Source of the DNA: Aeromicrobium choanae
Lineage (GTDB): Bacteria; Actinomycetota; Actinomycetes; Propionibacteriales; Nocardioidaceae
Reading direction: 5' to 3'
Assembly (NCBI RefSeq): GCF_900167475.1
Contig: NZ_LT796768.1
Coordinates: forward strand, 2,108,001 to 2,172,000
Length of the DNA stretch: 64,000 nucleotides
Under the pieces are notes generated by a model, which worked only from the letters and a program-made list of their open reading frames with translations, was not told the origin of the DNA and searched no databases. Below, in pieces: positions 49,116 through 57,129 of this stretch (the stretch's first letter is position 1; every line of letters begins with the position of its first letter). A program made the position numbers and the translations under genes.

Positions 49116-50204
49116 ATGAACACGATGGTCCGACGCGTCGTCATCGCGCTGCTGGCGCTGACCGCGAGCCTGCTGATCGCACCCGCAGGAACGGCGTCCG
49201 CGCTGCCGACCGAGGCCGCCGATCCCGTGACCATCTCGGGCCGGATCACCGCCGAGGACTTCGACTTCGAGACCTATGCGGAGAGCGAGCCGTACCTGCG
49301 GGTGGGCGTGCTGGCGCGGGTCGACGGGAAGTGGACGCAGGTCGGTGGCACCGGATCGGCCCCCTTCGTCGACCCGGAGCTGCGGATCAACCCCGACGGG
49401 TCCTACCGCGTCCAGGTTCCCGCTCCCCACACCCAGGTCAGGCTCACGTTCGGACAGGTCCGGTGCGCCGACGACAGCCTCGGGATGTGCGACCTGTCGG
49501 TCCGTCCCGACACGCCGGCCGCCGACGTGCAGTCGGTCTTCTGGGACGGCACCACCCACGGCGCGCTGGACGTGACCGCCGCCGCTGACATCTCCGTGGC
49601 GTCCGGCTCGGTCACCGACCGGAACATCACCCTCAAGCGGTCCAAGAAGGTGCGGGCCACCGCCCGTCCGAGGATCGTCGGTGATCCCTCGCCGGGCCAG
49701 GTGCTCACCGCGTTCCCCGGCACCTACGCGCCGGCCGCGGAATCGCTCGCGCTGCGCTGGTACTGGTCGTCCGACGTTTACGACCTGTACGACGTGCCCG
49801 ACGGCACGGGTCGCGCGTACCGGCGGCTGACCTCGGCCGACCTCGGCCTCCGGATCGCCGTGACGGCCGAGCCCTCGGTCCGCGGTTGGGAGTCGCCGGT
49901 CTTCCACTCGCAGTTCGTCACGGTGAAGAGCCGCAGCAAGTTCGCGGTGAAGGCCAAGGCAGGCAAGCGCAAGGCGACGGTGACCATCGCGATCAAGGCG
50001 CCCGGTGTCACGAAGTCCCGGATCCACGGCAAGGCGTCGATCTACGCCAAGGGCAAGCGGATCAAGACCGTGAACGTGAAGAACGGCAAGGCCACGATCA
50101 AGATCGCCAAGCAGAAGAAGGGCAAGCGGACCTATACGGTGCGCTACTCGGGCAACCGGGTGATCACGTCCTCGTCCAAGTCACTCAAGATCGCCATCCG
50201 CTGA
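49116..50204 (+). CDS. secreted multi-domain protein, paralogue 1 (short form)
   Basis: A 362-residue secreted protein and first of five tandem paralogues. A signal peptide (about residues 1-32, ending near TASALPTEA) precedes a beta-sandwich-like domain of the carboxypeptidase-regulatory type (VTISGRITAEDFDFE). That domain holds a conserved cysteine pair (RCADDSLGMCD). An Ig-like module (IVGDPSPGQVLTAFPGTY, about 195-270) follows, and then an 89-residue Lys-rich tail (KASIYAKGKRIKTV). There is no LPXTG or membrane anchor; the basic tail might bind wall polyanions. GGGGGGAACG before ATG 49116 is a strong binding site. It lacks the extra N-terminal module of the long forms. Confidence 0.85.
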   Translation: MNTMVRRVVIALLALTASLLIAPAGTASALPTEAADPVTISGRITAEDFDFETYAESEPYLRVGVLARVDGKWTQVGGTGSAPFVDPELRINPDGSYRVQVPAPHTQVRLTFGQVRCADDSLGMCDLSVRPDTPAADVQSVFWDGTTHGALDVTAAADISVASGSVTDRNITLKRSKKVRATARPRIVGDPSPGQVLTAFPGTYAPAAESLALRWYWSSDVYDLYDVPDGTGRAYRRLTSADLGLRIAVTAEPSVRGWESPVFHSQFVTVKSRSKFAVKAKAGKRKATVTIAIKAPGVTKSRIHGKASIYAKGKRIKTVNVKNGKATIKIAKQKKGKRTYTVRYSGNRVITSSSKSLKIAIR

Positions 50205-50223
50205 CCGCGGGGAGGAAGGCACC

Positions 50224-51558
50224 ATGAAGAACATGACTCGCGCCGCGCTCGTCGCGGTCCTCGCCCTGGTGGCGAGCCTGCTCCTCGCCCCGACGGGCAT
50301 CGCCACGGCGGCTCCGGCCGCGGTCGGGACGATCTCCGGGAGGGTCACGGGAGGACCGGCCGGCGCCGGCACCGTCACGCTGCACCGCCTGTCCGCGGAG
50401 GGCCGATGGACCGAAGTGGCGAGCGTCCACTCGAGCGCCACCGGCGCGTACGCCCTGGGTGTAACGGCGACCGGGACCTACCAGGTGAGGGCCAAGACCG
50501 ACTACGACTTCACCCATGCCGCTGCCCCCAGCCGCAGGATCACGGTGTCGAAGGGCGCCAAGGTCACCGGCGTCGACCTGGCGCTCGTGCCCAATCCCAC
50601 CGTGGCCGGCACGATCACGACCACCGGCTTCGGCCTCGAGGAGCTGCAGCTCGACCCCAATGAGGGCAGGCTCGGCCTCCGCGCGGCTGTCTGGGGACTG
50701 ATCGACGGCCAGTGGGAGCGCTACGGCAGCACCGATCTGGGCGGGGCGTACTACGGTCCGTGGGTCGACGTCCGCACCGGGGGCGCGTACACCGTTCCGG
50801 TTCCCGGCTACTACGACGCCGTGCGCCTGCAGTTCTACCAACCGCACTGCAACGACCCGATCGACTGCGAGCCGTTCGGAGCGGCACCGGTCGCGCTCCG
50901 GGCGTTCTGGAACGGCACCGACGGCGGGGCGGCGACGCTCGAGGAGGCCGCGGACCTGGACGTCTCCTCCGGCTCTGTCGTCGACAAGGACATCACGCTG
51001 CAGGCTGCGCCCCAGCTCCGCGTGGTGGCGCGTCCCACCATCAGTGGCGACCCCTCGCCGGGTGGGGTGCTGACGGCTGCCCCGGGCACCCTTGCACCCG
51101 TTGCGACCGGTGCGACCTACACGTGGATCGCCTACTCAGGTGACGAGGGCTCAGCCGTCGGGACCGGACGCACGTTCACCGTGACGCCCAGTCTGCTCGG
51201 GAAGGAGCTCACCGTCCATGTGCTCCCCAGCCGGGCGGGTCACGAGGCGCCGCTCCTCAAGGCATCGAACGTCACGGTCAAGAGCCGCAGCAGGTTCGCG
51301 GTGAAGGCCAAGGCGGGCCAGCGCAAGGCGACGGTCACGATCGCGATCAAGGCGCCCGGTGTGGCCACGTCGCGGATCCACGGCAAGGCGTCGATCTACG
51401 CCAAGGGCAAGCGGATCAAGACCGTGAACGTGAAGAATGGCAAGGCGACGATCAAGATCGCGAAGCAGAAGAAGGGCAAGCGCACGTACACGGTGCGGTA
51501 CTCGGGCAACCGGATCATCACGTCCTCGACCAAGTCCCTCAAGATCGCCATCCGCTGA
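50224..51558 (+). CDS. secreted multi-domain protein, paralogue 2 (long form)
   Basis: 444 residues. A signal peptide (about 1-30, ATAAPAA) is followed by an extra N-terminal CarboxypepD_reg-like module (GTISGRVTGGPAGAGTVTLH, about 34-118) absent from the short forms. The shared core comes next: the TTTGFGLEELQLD domain with the cysteine pair HCNDPIDCE, the Ig-like module (TISGDPSPGGVLTAAPGT) and the basic tail. The start lies 19 bases after paralogue 1 with GGAGGAAGG as binding site, so it is in the same operon. Function unknown; it is surface-exposed or released by prediction. Confidence 0.85.
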   Translation: MKNMTRAALVAVLALVASLLLAPTGIATAAPAAVGTISGRVTGGPAGAGTVTLHRLSAEGRWTEVASVHSSATGAYALGVTATGTYQVRAKTDYDFTHAAAPSRRITVSKGAKVTGVDLALVPNPTVAGTITTTGFGLEELQLDPNEGRLGLRAAVWGLIDGQWERYGSTDLGGAYYGPWVDVRTGGAYTVPVPGYYDAVRLQFYQPHCNDPIDCEPFGAAPVALRAFWNGTDGGAATLEEAADLDVSSGSVVDKDITLQAAPQLRVVARPTISGDPSPGGVLTAAPGTLAPVATGATYTWIAYSGDEGSAVGTGRTFTVTPSLLGKELTVHVLPSRAGHEAPLLKASNVTVKSRSRFAVKAKAGQRKATVTIAIKAPGVATSRIHGKASIYAKGKRIKTVNVKNGKATIKIAKQKKGKRTYTVRYSGNRIITSSTKSLKIAIR

Positions 51559-51577
51559 CCGCGGGAAGGACAGCACC

Positions 51578-52912
51578 ATGAAGAGCATGACCCGCGCCGC
51601 GCTCGTCGCGGTCCTCGCCCTGGTGGCGAGCCTGCTCATCGCCCCGGTTGGCATCGCCACGGCGGCTCCGGCCGCCGCGGGGACGATCTCCGGAACCGTG
51701 ACCGCCGCGAACCCGATTCCCGGCGGGAAGAAGGCGCTGGTCTCGCTGTATCGCCGCGAGTCCGACGGTCGCTGGACGTGGGCCGACGGCACGTACGTCG
51801 CGGTGGGCGGCTCCTACACCGCGTCCGCGCCCGCTGCGGGCTCGTACCAGGTCCGTGCCGAAGTCGGGAGCGTGGCGAGTGCGACACCCAGCAGGACCCT
51901 GACCGTGTCGAAGGGTGCCCGGCTGACCGGCGTCGACCTCGTCCTGCAGGACACTCCCACGATCTCCGGGACGATCACGACCGAGGGCTTCGACCTGTCC
52001 TCGGTGGGCCCCAAGCGGCTCTACATCCAGTCATGGGGAGGGACTGGCGGTCACTGGAGCAAGATCGGCGGCATCACCACCTCCTACGCCGAGCGGCCCG
52101 ACCTGCAGATCCGGCCCGACGGGACGTACACCATCGCGGTACCGCACCACTACGACGCGATCCGGTTGGAGTTCGCTCAGGGGCAGTGCATCGAGGAGGA
52201 TGAGCTTCCCGAGGACGTGCCCGGCGGATGCGAGTGGGGCGCCGCGCGCGACGTGCAGACGGTCCACTGGGACGGCACGACCTACGGCGCGTTCACGCTG
52301 GCGGACGGCGGAGACATCGACGTCCGCTCGGGCTCGGTCGTCGACAAGGACATCACCCTCCGGCTCGCTGAGAAGCTCCGCGTGGTGAGGTCGCCGAGGA
52401 TCACCGGCACGATCGAGCCGGGCCAGGTGCTCACGGTGGACCCGGGAACCTACACGCCGGCCGCGACGTCGGCGGAGTACGAGTGGTACGGAGGCGAGTA
52501 CTGGATCCCCGGAGCGACGAGCCGGACGTTCCGGCCGACGACGGCACACATCGGTGCGTCACTGCGCGTCCTCGTGCGGCCGAACCGTGTCGGCACCGAG
52601 GCGCCGGTCCTGTGGACGCCTTACGTCACGGTCAAGACGCGCAGCAGGTTCGCGGTGAAGGCCAAGGCCGGCAAGGCCAAGGCGACCGTCACGATCGCGA
52701 TCAAGGCACCCGGTGTCACGACGTCGCGGATTCACGGCAAGGCGTCGATCTACGCCAAGGGCAAGCGGATCAAGACGGTGAACGTCCGTAATGGCAAGGC
52801 CACGATCAAGATCGCGAAGCAGAAGAAGGGCAAGCGCACGTACACGGTGCGCTACTCGGGCAACCGCGTGATCACGTCGTCGACGAAGTCACTCAAGATC
52901 GCCATCCGCTGA
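51578..52912 (+). CDS. secreted multi-domain protein, paralogue 3 (long form)
   Basis: 444 residues, with a signal peptide almost identical to that of paralogue 2 (MKSMTRAALVAVLALVASLL). It has the N-terminal extra module (GTISGTVTAANPIPGGKK), the core domain with the cysteine pair spread more widely (QCIEEDELPEDVPGGCE), an Ig-like module (ITGTIEPGQVLTVDPGTY) and the basic tail. Its signal peptide and tail are conserved while the middle has diverged, suggesting either selection for variation in the exposed part or homogenisation of the ends by recombination. Spacer to the previous gene is 19 bases. Confidence 0.85.
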   Translation: MKSMTRAALVAVLALVASLLIAPVGIATAAPAAAGTISGTVTAANPIPGGKKALVSLYRRESDGRWTWADGTYVAVGGSYTASAPAAGSYQVRAEVGSVASATPSRTLTVSKGARLTGVDLVLQDTPTISGTITTEGFDLSSVGPKRLYIQSWGGTGGHWSKIGGITTSYAERPDLQIRPDGTYTIAVPHHYDAIRLEFAQGQCIEEDELPEDVPGGCEWGAARDVQTVHWDGTTYGAFTLADGGDIDVRSGSVVDKDITLRLAEKLRVVRSPRITGTIEPGQVLTVDPGTYTPAATSAEYEWYGGEYWIPGATSRTFRPTTAHIGASLRVLVRPNRVGTEAPVLWTPYVTVKTRSRFAVKAKAGKAKATVTIAIKAPGVTTSRIHGKASIYAKGKRIKTVNVRNGKATIKIAKQKKGKRTYTVRYSGNRVITSSTKSLKIAIR

Positions 52913-52928
52913 CCGCGAGAGGGACACC

Positions 52929-54005
52929 ATGAACACCAAGACCCGTGCCGCGCTCGTGGCGGTCATCGGACTGCTCGCGAGCCCGCTGATGGCTCCCGCC
53001 GGCGCGGCGCCCTCGTCGGCCGTGGCTCTCGAGGCTGCGCCCGGGTCGACGATCTCCGGCAGGATCACCACGGCGGACTTCGACCTGGAGTCGTTCGCGA
53101 TGAAGTCGCCGATCGAGGTCCATGCCTTCGCGAAGGTCGGTGACACGTGGGAGATGGTCGGGTACGCCCGCACGAAGACGGCGTACAGCCCCGCGCAGGG
53201 GATCGAGCTTGACGGCACCTTCGTGGTCTCCGTACGAGACCCCTACCCCGTGGTGCGGCTGATGTTCGCCCAGAAGCGGTGCCTCGATTATTGGGACGCG
53301 TGCTTCCAGGAGGCCCCCGACGTGCTGACGACCCACTGGAACGGGACGCTCCTGGGCTCGCCAACGCTCGAGGATGCCCACGACATGGCCCTCGGCTCCG
53401 GACCCGTGACCGACGTGGACGTCACGCTACGGCGAGCCCCGAAGCTCCGACCGGCGACGCAGCCGAGGATCACCGGGGACCCCGCGCCGGGGCAGGTCCT
53501 GACCGCTCAGCCCGGCAGCTTCACGCCGACCGCGACGACGGCGACCTACCGCTGGGTGGCCGCCCCGTCGGACGCCGACGGGACGGAGGAGTACGAGAAG
53601 CTCGTCGGAACGGGACGCACGTTCCGGGTTCCTTCCAGCCTGCTCGGGGACCTGATCCAGGTGGAGGTGCTGCCGGCCCGCGTCGGTTTCGAGGCGCCGA
53701 TCGTCGGCTCGAGCCACCTCGCCGTGAAGAGCCGCAGCAGGGTCGCGGCGAAGGCGAAGCCGGGCCAGCGCAAGGCGACGGTGACGATCGCGATCAAGGC
53801 GCCGGGGGTGGCGACGTCGCGGATCCACGGCAAGGCCTCGATCTACGCCAAGGGCCAGCGGATCAAGACGGTCAGCGTCAAGAACGGCAAGGCCACCGTA
53901 GCGGTCACCAAGCAGAGGAAGGGCAAGCGCACGTACACGGTGCGCTACTCGGGCAACCGGGTGGTCTCGTCCTCGTCCACGTCGCTCAAGATCGCCATCC
54001 GCTGA
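52929..54005 (+). CDS. secreted multi-domain protein, paralogue 4 (short form)
   Basis: 358 residues. The signal peptide is more diverged (MNTKTRAALVAVIGLLASPL). Like paralogue 1 it lacks the extra N-terminal module and goes directly to the core (TISGRITTADFDLESFAMK) with cysteine pair RCLDYWDACF. The Ig-like module (ITGDPAPGQVLTAQPGSF) and a tail with a few substitutions (VAVTKQRKGKRTYTV) follow. The spacer before it is 16 bases and carries GAGAGGGA as binding site. Confidence 0.85.
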   Translation: MNTKTRAALVAVIGLLASPLMAPAGAAPSSAVALEAAPGSTISGRITTADFDLESFAMKSPIEVHAFAKVGDTWEMVGYARTKTAYSPAQGIELDGTFVVSVRDPYPVVRLMFAQKRCLDYWDACFQEAPDVLTTHWNGTLLGSPTLEDAHDMALGSGPVTDVDVTLRRAPKLRPATQPRITGDPAPGQVLTAQPGSFTPTATTATYRWVAAPSDADGTEEYEKLVGTGRTFRVPSSLLGDLIQVEVLPARVGFEAPIVGSSHLAVKSRSRVAAKAKPGQRKATVTIAIKAPGVATSRIHGKASIYAKGQRIKTVSVKNGKATVAVTKQRKGKRTYTVRYSGNRVVSSSSTSLKIAIR

Positions 54006-54021
54006 CCGCGGGAAGGACACC

Positions 54022-55362
54022 ATGAAGGCCATGACTCGTGCCGCGCTCGTCGCGGTCCTGGCGCTGATCGCCAGCCTGCTCATCGCTCCTGCCGGAGCCG
54101 CACAGCTTCCCGCGGCGGCGCCCGCCGGGACGATCTCGGGCACCATCACCTCCACGGCAGACCTCCCGGACGGCGTGCTGGAGGCGCGGGTCTCCCTGCT
54201 CCGGAAGGACGCGAACGGTCGCTTCGTCCTCGAGAACATGTACACGCGGATCGTCGGGGAGCGCTACACGATCCCGGTGCCCGCGGCCAACACCTACCGG
54301 GTCGACGTCGAGCTCGACGAGTGGGGCGTCTCGACCGCGGGCCCCTCGGCGCCCGTGGTGGTCCAGCACGGCCAGGCCGTGACCGGAGTCGACATCGTCC
54401 TGGAGCCCGAACCGCGGATCTCGGGCAGGATCTCGATGGAGGACTTCGACCTCGACTCGCTCGACCGCGATCGAACCCTGCTCGTCCAGGCGCTGGCGAA
54501 CGTGGAGGGGGCATGGAAGCCGGTGGGATCGGTCGACAGGCTCACCTTCGGCGACCCGGCTCTGCGGATTCACCGTGACGGGACCTTCACGCTGGCCGTG
54601 GAGCGCCCCACCACGCGGGTGCGCCTGAAGTTCTTCCAGCCGCACTGCGGCGATGGCTCCGACCCGTTCTGCGACATGGGACTGGCGCCCGAGGTGTCGA
54701 CGACCTTCTGGGACGGCACCGCCAGCGGTGCGTCGACCGTGGAAGTCGCGAGCGACATCGACCTCGCGGCTGGTTCCGTCGAAGGCAAGGACGTGGCGAT
54801 GCGCCGCGCCCAACGGCTCCGCTTCACGGCAGAGCCGACGATCACCGGGAACCCCGTGCCGGGCCACGTGCTGACCGCCCAGCCGGGCACGTACCAGCCG
54901 GCCCCCACCGGGATGACCTACACGTGGACTGCTGCGGCTCCCCCTGGGTATCGCTCGTACAAGGTGGTCGGCACGGGTTCCACGTTCAGGGTGCCTGCGA
55001 CCTTCGCGAATCACGCGGTCCGCCTCACCGTCCAGCCTCTTCGGCCGGGTTTCGAGACCCCGATCCTGTCGACGTCGACGACGATCAAGGCCCCGAGCAG
55101 GTTGGCCGTGAAGGCCCGCGCCGGCCGGCGCACCGCCACCGCCACGCTCACGGTCGCCGCTGAGGTCAAGAGGGACCGCCTCGACGGCAAGGCGTCGATC
55201 TACGCCAAGGGCAAGCGGATCAAGACGGTCAGGGTCAAGGACGGCAGGGCCACGATCAAGATCTCGAAGCAGAAGAAGGGCAAGCGCACGTACACCGTGC
55301 GGTTCTCGGGAAACGCGTACGCCACGTCGTCGACGAAGTCGGTCAGGATCGCCATCCGCTGA
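54022..55362 (+). CDS. secreted multi-domain protein, paralogue 5 (long form)
   Basis: 446 residues. Signal peptide (MKAMTRAALVAVLALIASLL), extra N-terminal module (GTISGTITSTADLPDGVLE), core (RISGRISMEDFDLDSL) with cysteine pair HCGDGSDPFC, Ig-like module (ITGNPVPGHVLTAQPGTY) and the most diverged tail of the set: its first part (RLAVKARAGRRTATATLTV) differs, while KASIYAKGKRIKTV and the end are kept. It is the last gene of the operon; no clear terminator is seen in the 58 bases before the MarR gene, only the MarR operator. Confidence 0.85.
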   Translation: MKAMTRAALVAVLALIASLLIAPAGAAQLPAAAPAGTISGTITSTADLPDGVLEARVSLLRKDANGRFVLENMYTRIVGERYTIPVPAANTYRVDVELDEWGVSTAGPSAPVVVQHGQAVTGVDIVLEPEPRISGRISMEDFDLDSLDRDRTLLVQALANVEGAWKPVGSVDRLTFGDPALRIHRDGTFTLAVERPTTRVRLKFFQPHCGDGSDPFCDMGLAPEVSTTFWDGTASGASTVEVASDIDLAAGSVEGKDVAMRRAQRLRFTAEPTITGNPVPGHVLTAQPGTYQPAPTGMTYTWTAAAPPGYRSYKVVGTGSTFRVPATFANHAVRLTVQPLRPGFETPILSTSTTIKAPSRLAVKARAGRRTATATLTVAAEVKRDRLDGKASIYAKGKRIKTVRVKDGRATIKISKQKKGKRTYTVRFSGNAYATSSTKSVRIAIR

Positions 55363-55388
55363 ATACCGAGCGTGAGCCGCGTCTCTTT

Positions 55389-55418
55389 CCTTAGCATGGT
55401 TAATGAACTATGCTAAGG
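55389..55418. promoter_or_regulatory. MarR operator overlapping the marR -10 box
   Basis: A perfect inverted repeat CCTTAGCAT-N12-ATGCTAAGG (55389-55397 with 55410-55418), with three further pairing bases inside (GTT/AAC). It covers TATGCT (55409-55414), which ends exactly six bases before the ATG at 55421. Bound MarR would block its own promoter. Confidence 0.8.
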
Positions 55419-55420
55419 AC

Positions 55421-55837
55421 ATGCCCACCGAATCCCAGCGTCTCGCGCAGGCGGTGGCCCGACTCAACCGACGCCTGCGCCAGGAGCGCCAGTCCGACCT
55501 GACCGCCACCCAGCTCTCCGTGCTGGGCTCCGTGCGCGTCCTCGGATCCGCGACGCCCAGCCAGATCGCCGCGCGCGAGCGCGTCTCCCAGCCGTCGGTG
55601 GCCCGGACGCTCAAGTGCCTGCTCGAGGACGCCTACGTCATCAAGAACCCCCATCCCAACGACGGACGTCAGGTCCTGATCTCGATGTCCGACCTCGGCG
55701 AGAAGGTTCTGGCCGAGGAGCGGCAGCGCCGCGACCTGTGGCTCGACCGGCGTCTCGCCACCCTGACCACCGACGAACGCGCACGTCTCCGGGATGCCAC
55801 CGACCTCTTGGTCGGGCTCGCGGAGGACGACGCGTGA
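55421..55837 (+). CDS. MarR-family transcriptional regulator
   Basis: A 138-residue winged-helix regulator: helices AVARLNRRLRQERQSDLTATQLSVLGSV region, recognition helix VSQPSVARTLKCLLEDAYV, wing NPHPNDGRQVLISMSD and C-terminal dimerisation helices. ATG 55421 is selected because it follows a -10 box by six bases; an upstream in-frame ATG at 55403 lies within the operator and has no binding site. The palindrome at 55389-55418 is the expected operator. It is coupled by a GTGA overlap to an MFS exporter, the usual MarR/efflux pair. Confidence 0.92.
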   Translation: MPTESQRLAQAVARLNRRLRQERQSDLTATQLSVLGSVRVLGSATPSQIAARERVSQPSVARTLKCLLEDAYVIKNPHPNDGRQVLISMSDLGEKVLAEERQRRDLWLDRRLATLTTDERARLRDATDLLVGLAEDDA

Positions 55838-57129
55838 GCCCCACCTTCCACAGCCTCTCGATCCGCAACTACCGGATCTACTTCGCCGGCTCGATGGTGT
55901 CCAACATCGGCACCTGGCTCCAGCAGACGGCCCTGGCGTGGCTCGTCCTCGAGCTCACCGGGAGCGGAGCCGCGCTCGGCGCGACCATCGCGCTCTACCT
56001 GCTGCCCACCCTGCTGTTCTCGCCGATCGCCGGCGCCGTGGCCGACCGGGTGCCGAAGCGCTCGCTGCTGCTGTGGATGCAGGTCGCGATGTCGGTGCCG
56101 GCCGGGTTCCTCGGCGTGTTCGCGATCCTCGGGCACGTCGAGCCGTGGCACGTCTACGTGCTGACGTTCCTGCTCGGCATCGGCAAGGCGTTCGAGGCGC
56201 CGGCACGCCAGTCGTTCGTCAGCGAGATGGTCGACGCCGAGCGGCTCACGAACGCCGTCGCGCTCAACTCGGCCTCGTTCAACTCCGGACGCCTCATCGG
56301 TCCGGGACTGGCCGGCCTGCTGATCGCGGCCCTCGGGTCCGGCGTCGTCGCCACGGGCTGGGTCATCCTGCTCAACGCCATCAGCTTCTGGTTCGTCGTC
56401 GGCGCGCTGCTGCTGATGGATCGCTCGGCCCTGGCGCCCGCGCCGATCTCCGCTCCCGGCAAGCGATCGGTCCTCGACGGCGCGAGGTACGTGGCCTCAC
56501 GCCCTGACCTGCTGCTGCTGTTCGTGACGGTGTTCTTCCTCGGCGCGTTCGGGATGAACTTCCAGATCACCAGCGCCCTCATGGCCACCGACGTGTTCGG
56601 CAAGGGGGCCGGCGAGTTCGGCGTCCTCGGGTCGATCCTGGCGATCGGATCACTGGTCGGCGCGCTGCTGGCAGCCCGCCGCCCGAAGCCGCGACTGCGC
56701 TTCATCATCGGCGCGGCGCTGGTCTTCTCGGTCGCCCAGGTGATGTCCGGCCTGATGCCCACCTACTGGAGCTATGCCGCCGTGCTGCCGCTCATCGGCA
56801 TCAGCGTGCTGACCACGGCCACCACGGCGAACGCGGTCATCCAGCTGACGACGGTTCCCGAGATGCGCGGTCGAGTGGTGTCGCTGTACCTGATGGTCTT
56901 CGTCGGCAGCACGCCGCTCGGGGCGCCCGTCATCGGCTGGATCGGCGAGCACGTCGGCCCTCGTGAGGCGCTGGTGGTCAGTGGCCTGATCGCCGGGCTC
57001 GGGATCGCGATCGCCGCGCTGCTGTACGCCCGGCGACACGATCTCGATGGGCCGGAGCTCTCACCGCTCGTGCGCCGGATGCTCGGGCGGCAGCGCTTCG
57101 ACCAGCAGGTCCTGGCCCGGGCCGACTGA
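55834..57129 (+). CDS. MFS transporter, enterobactin-exporter-like (MFS_3) family
   Basis: A 431-residue 12-helix transporter. It opens with FHSLSIRNYRIYFAGSMVSNIGTWLQQ, typical of the EntS/MFS_3 branch, and the motif A loop is AGAVADRVPKRSLLLW. The cytoplasmic C-terminus is about 30 residues. It is controlled with marR (overlapping stop/start), so it likely exports the compound sensed by MarR; identity unknown. Its last 69 bp overlap the end of the convergent EamA gene. Confidence 0.9.
   Translation: MSPTFHSLSIRNYRIYFAGSMVSNIGTWLQQTALAWLVLELTGSGAALGATIALYLLPTLLFSPIAGAVADRVPKRSLLLWMQVAMSVPAGFLGVFAILGHVEPWHVYVLTFLLGIGKAFEAPARQSFVSEMVDAERLTNAVALNSASFNSGRLIGPGLAGLLIAALGSGVVATGWVILLNAISFWFVVGALLLMDRSALAPAPISAPGKRSVLDGARYVASRPDLLLLFVTVFFLGAFGMNFQITSALMATDVFGKGAGEFGVLGSILAIGSLVGALLAARRPKPRLRFIIGAALVFSVAQVMSGLMPTYWSYAAVLPLIGISVLTTATTANAVIQLTTVPEMRGRVVSLYLMVFVGSTPLGAPVIGWIGEHVGPREALVVSGLIAGLGIAIAALLYARRHDLDGPELSPLVRRMLGRQRFDQQVLARAD

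Larger units (their letters stand above)
49116..55362 (+). repeat. five-gene tandem paralogue array with a near-identical 270-bp 3' module
   Basis: The last 270 bases of each gene (49935-50204, 51289-51558, 52643-52912, 53736-54005 and 55093-55362) are highly similar, the first four nearly identical. All five coding regions end in IAIR followed by a 16-19-base spacer of the form CCGCGGGAAGGACACC before the next ATG (the fifth has no successor). The array arose by tandem duplication and is a substrate for homologous recombination. Confidence 0.9.

Noticed and set aside
49116..55362. CRISPR-like or satellite repeat array
   Set aside because: The repeats are kilobase-scale coding paralogues with signal peptides, not short spacered repeats.
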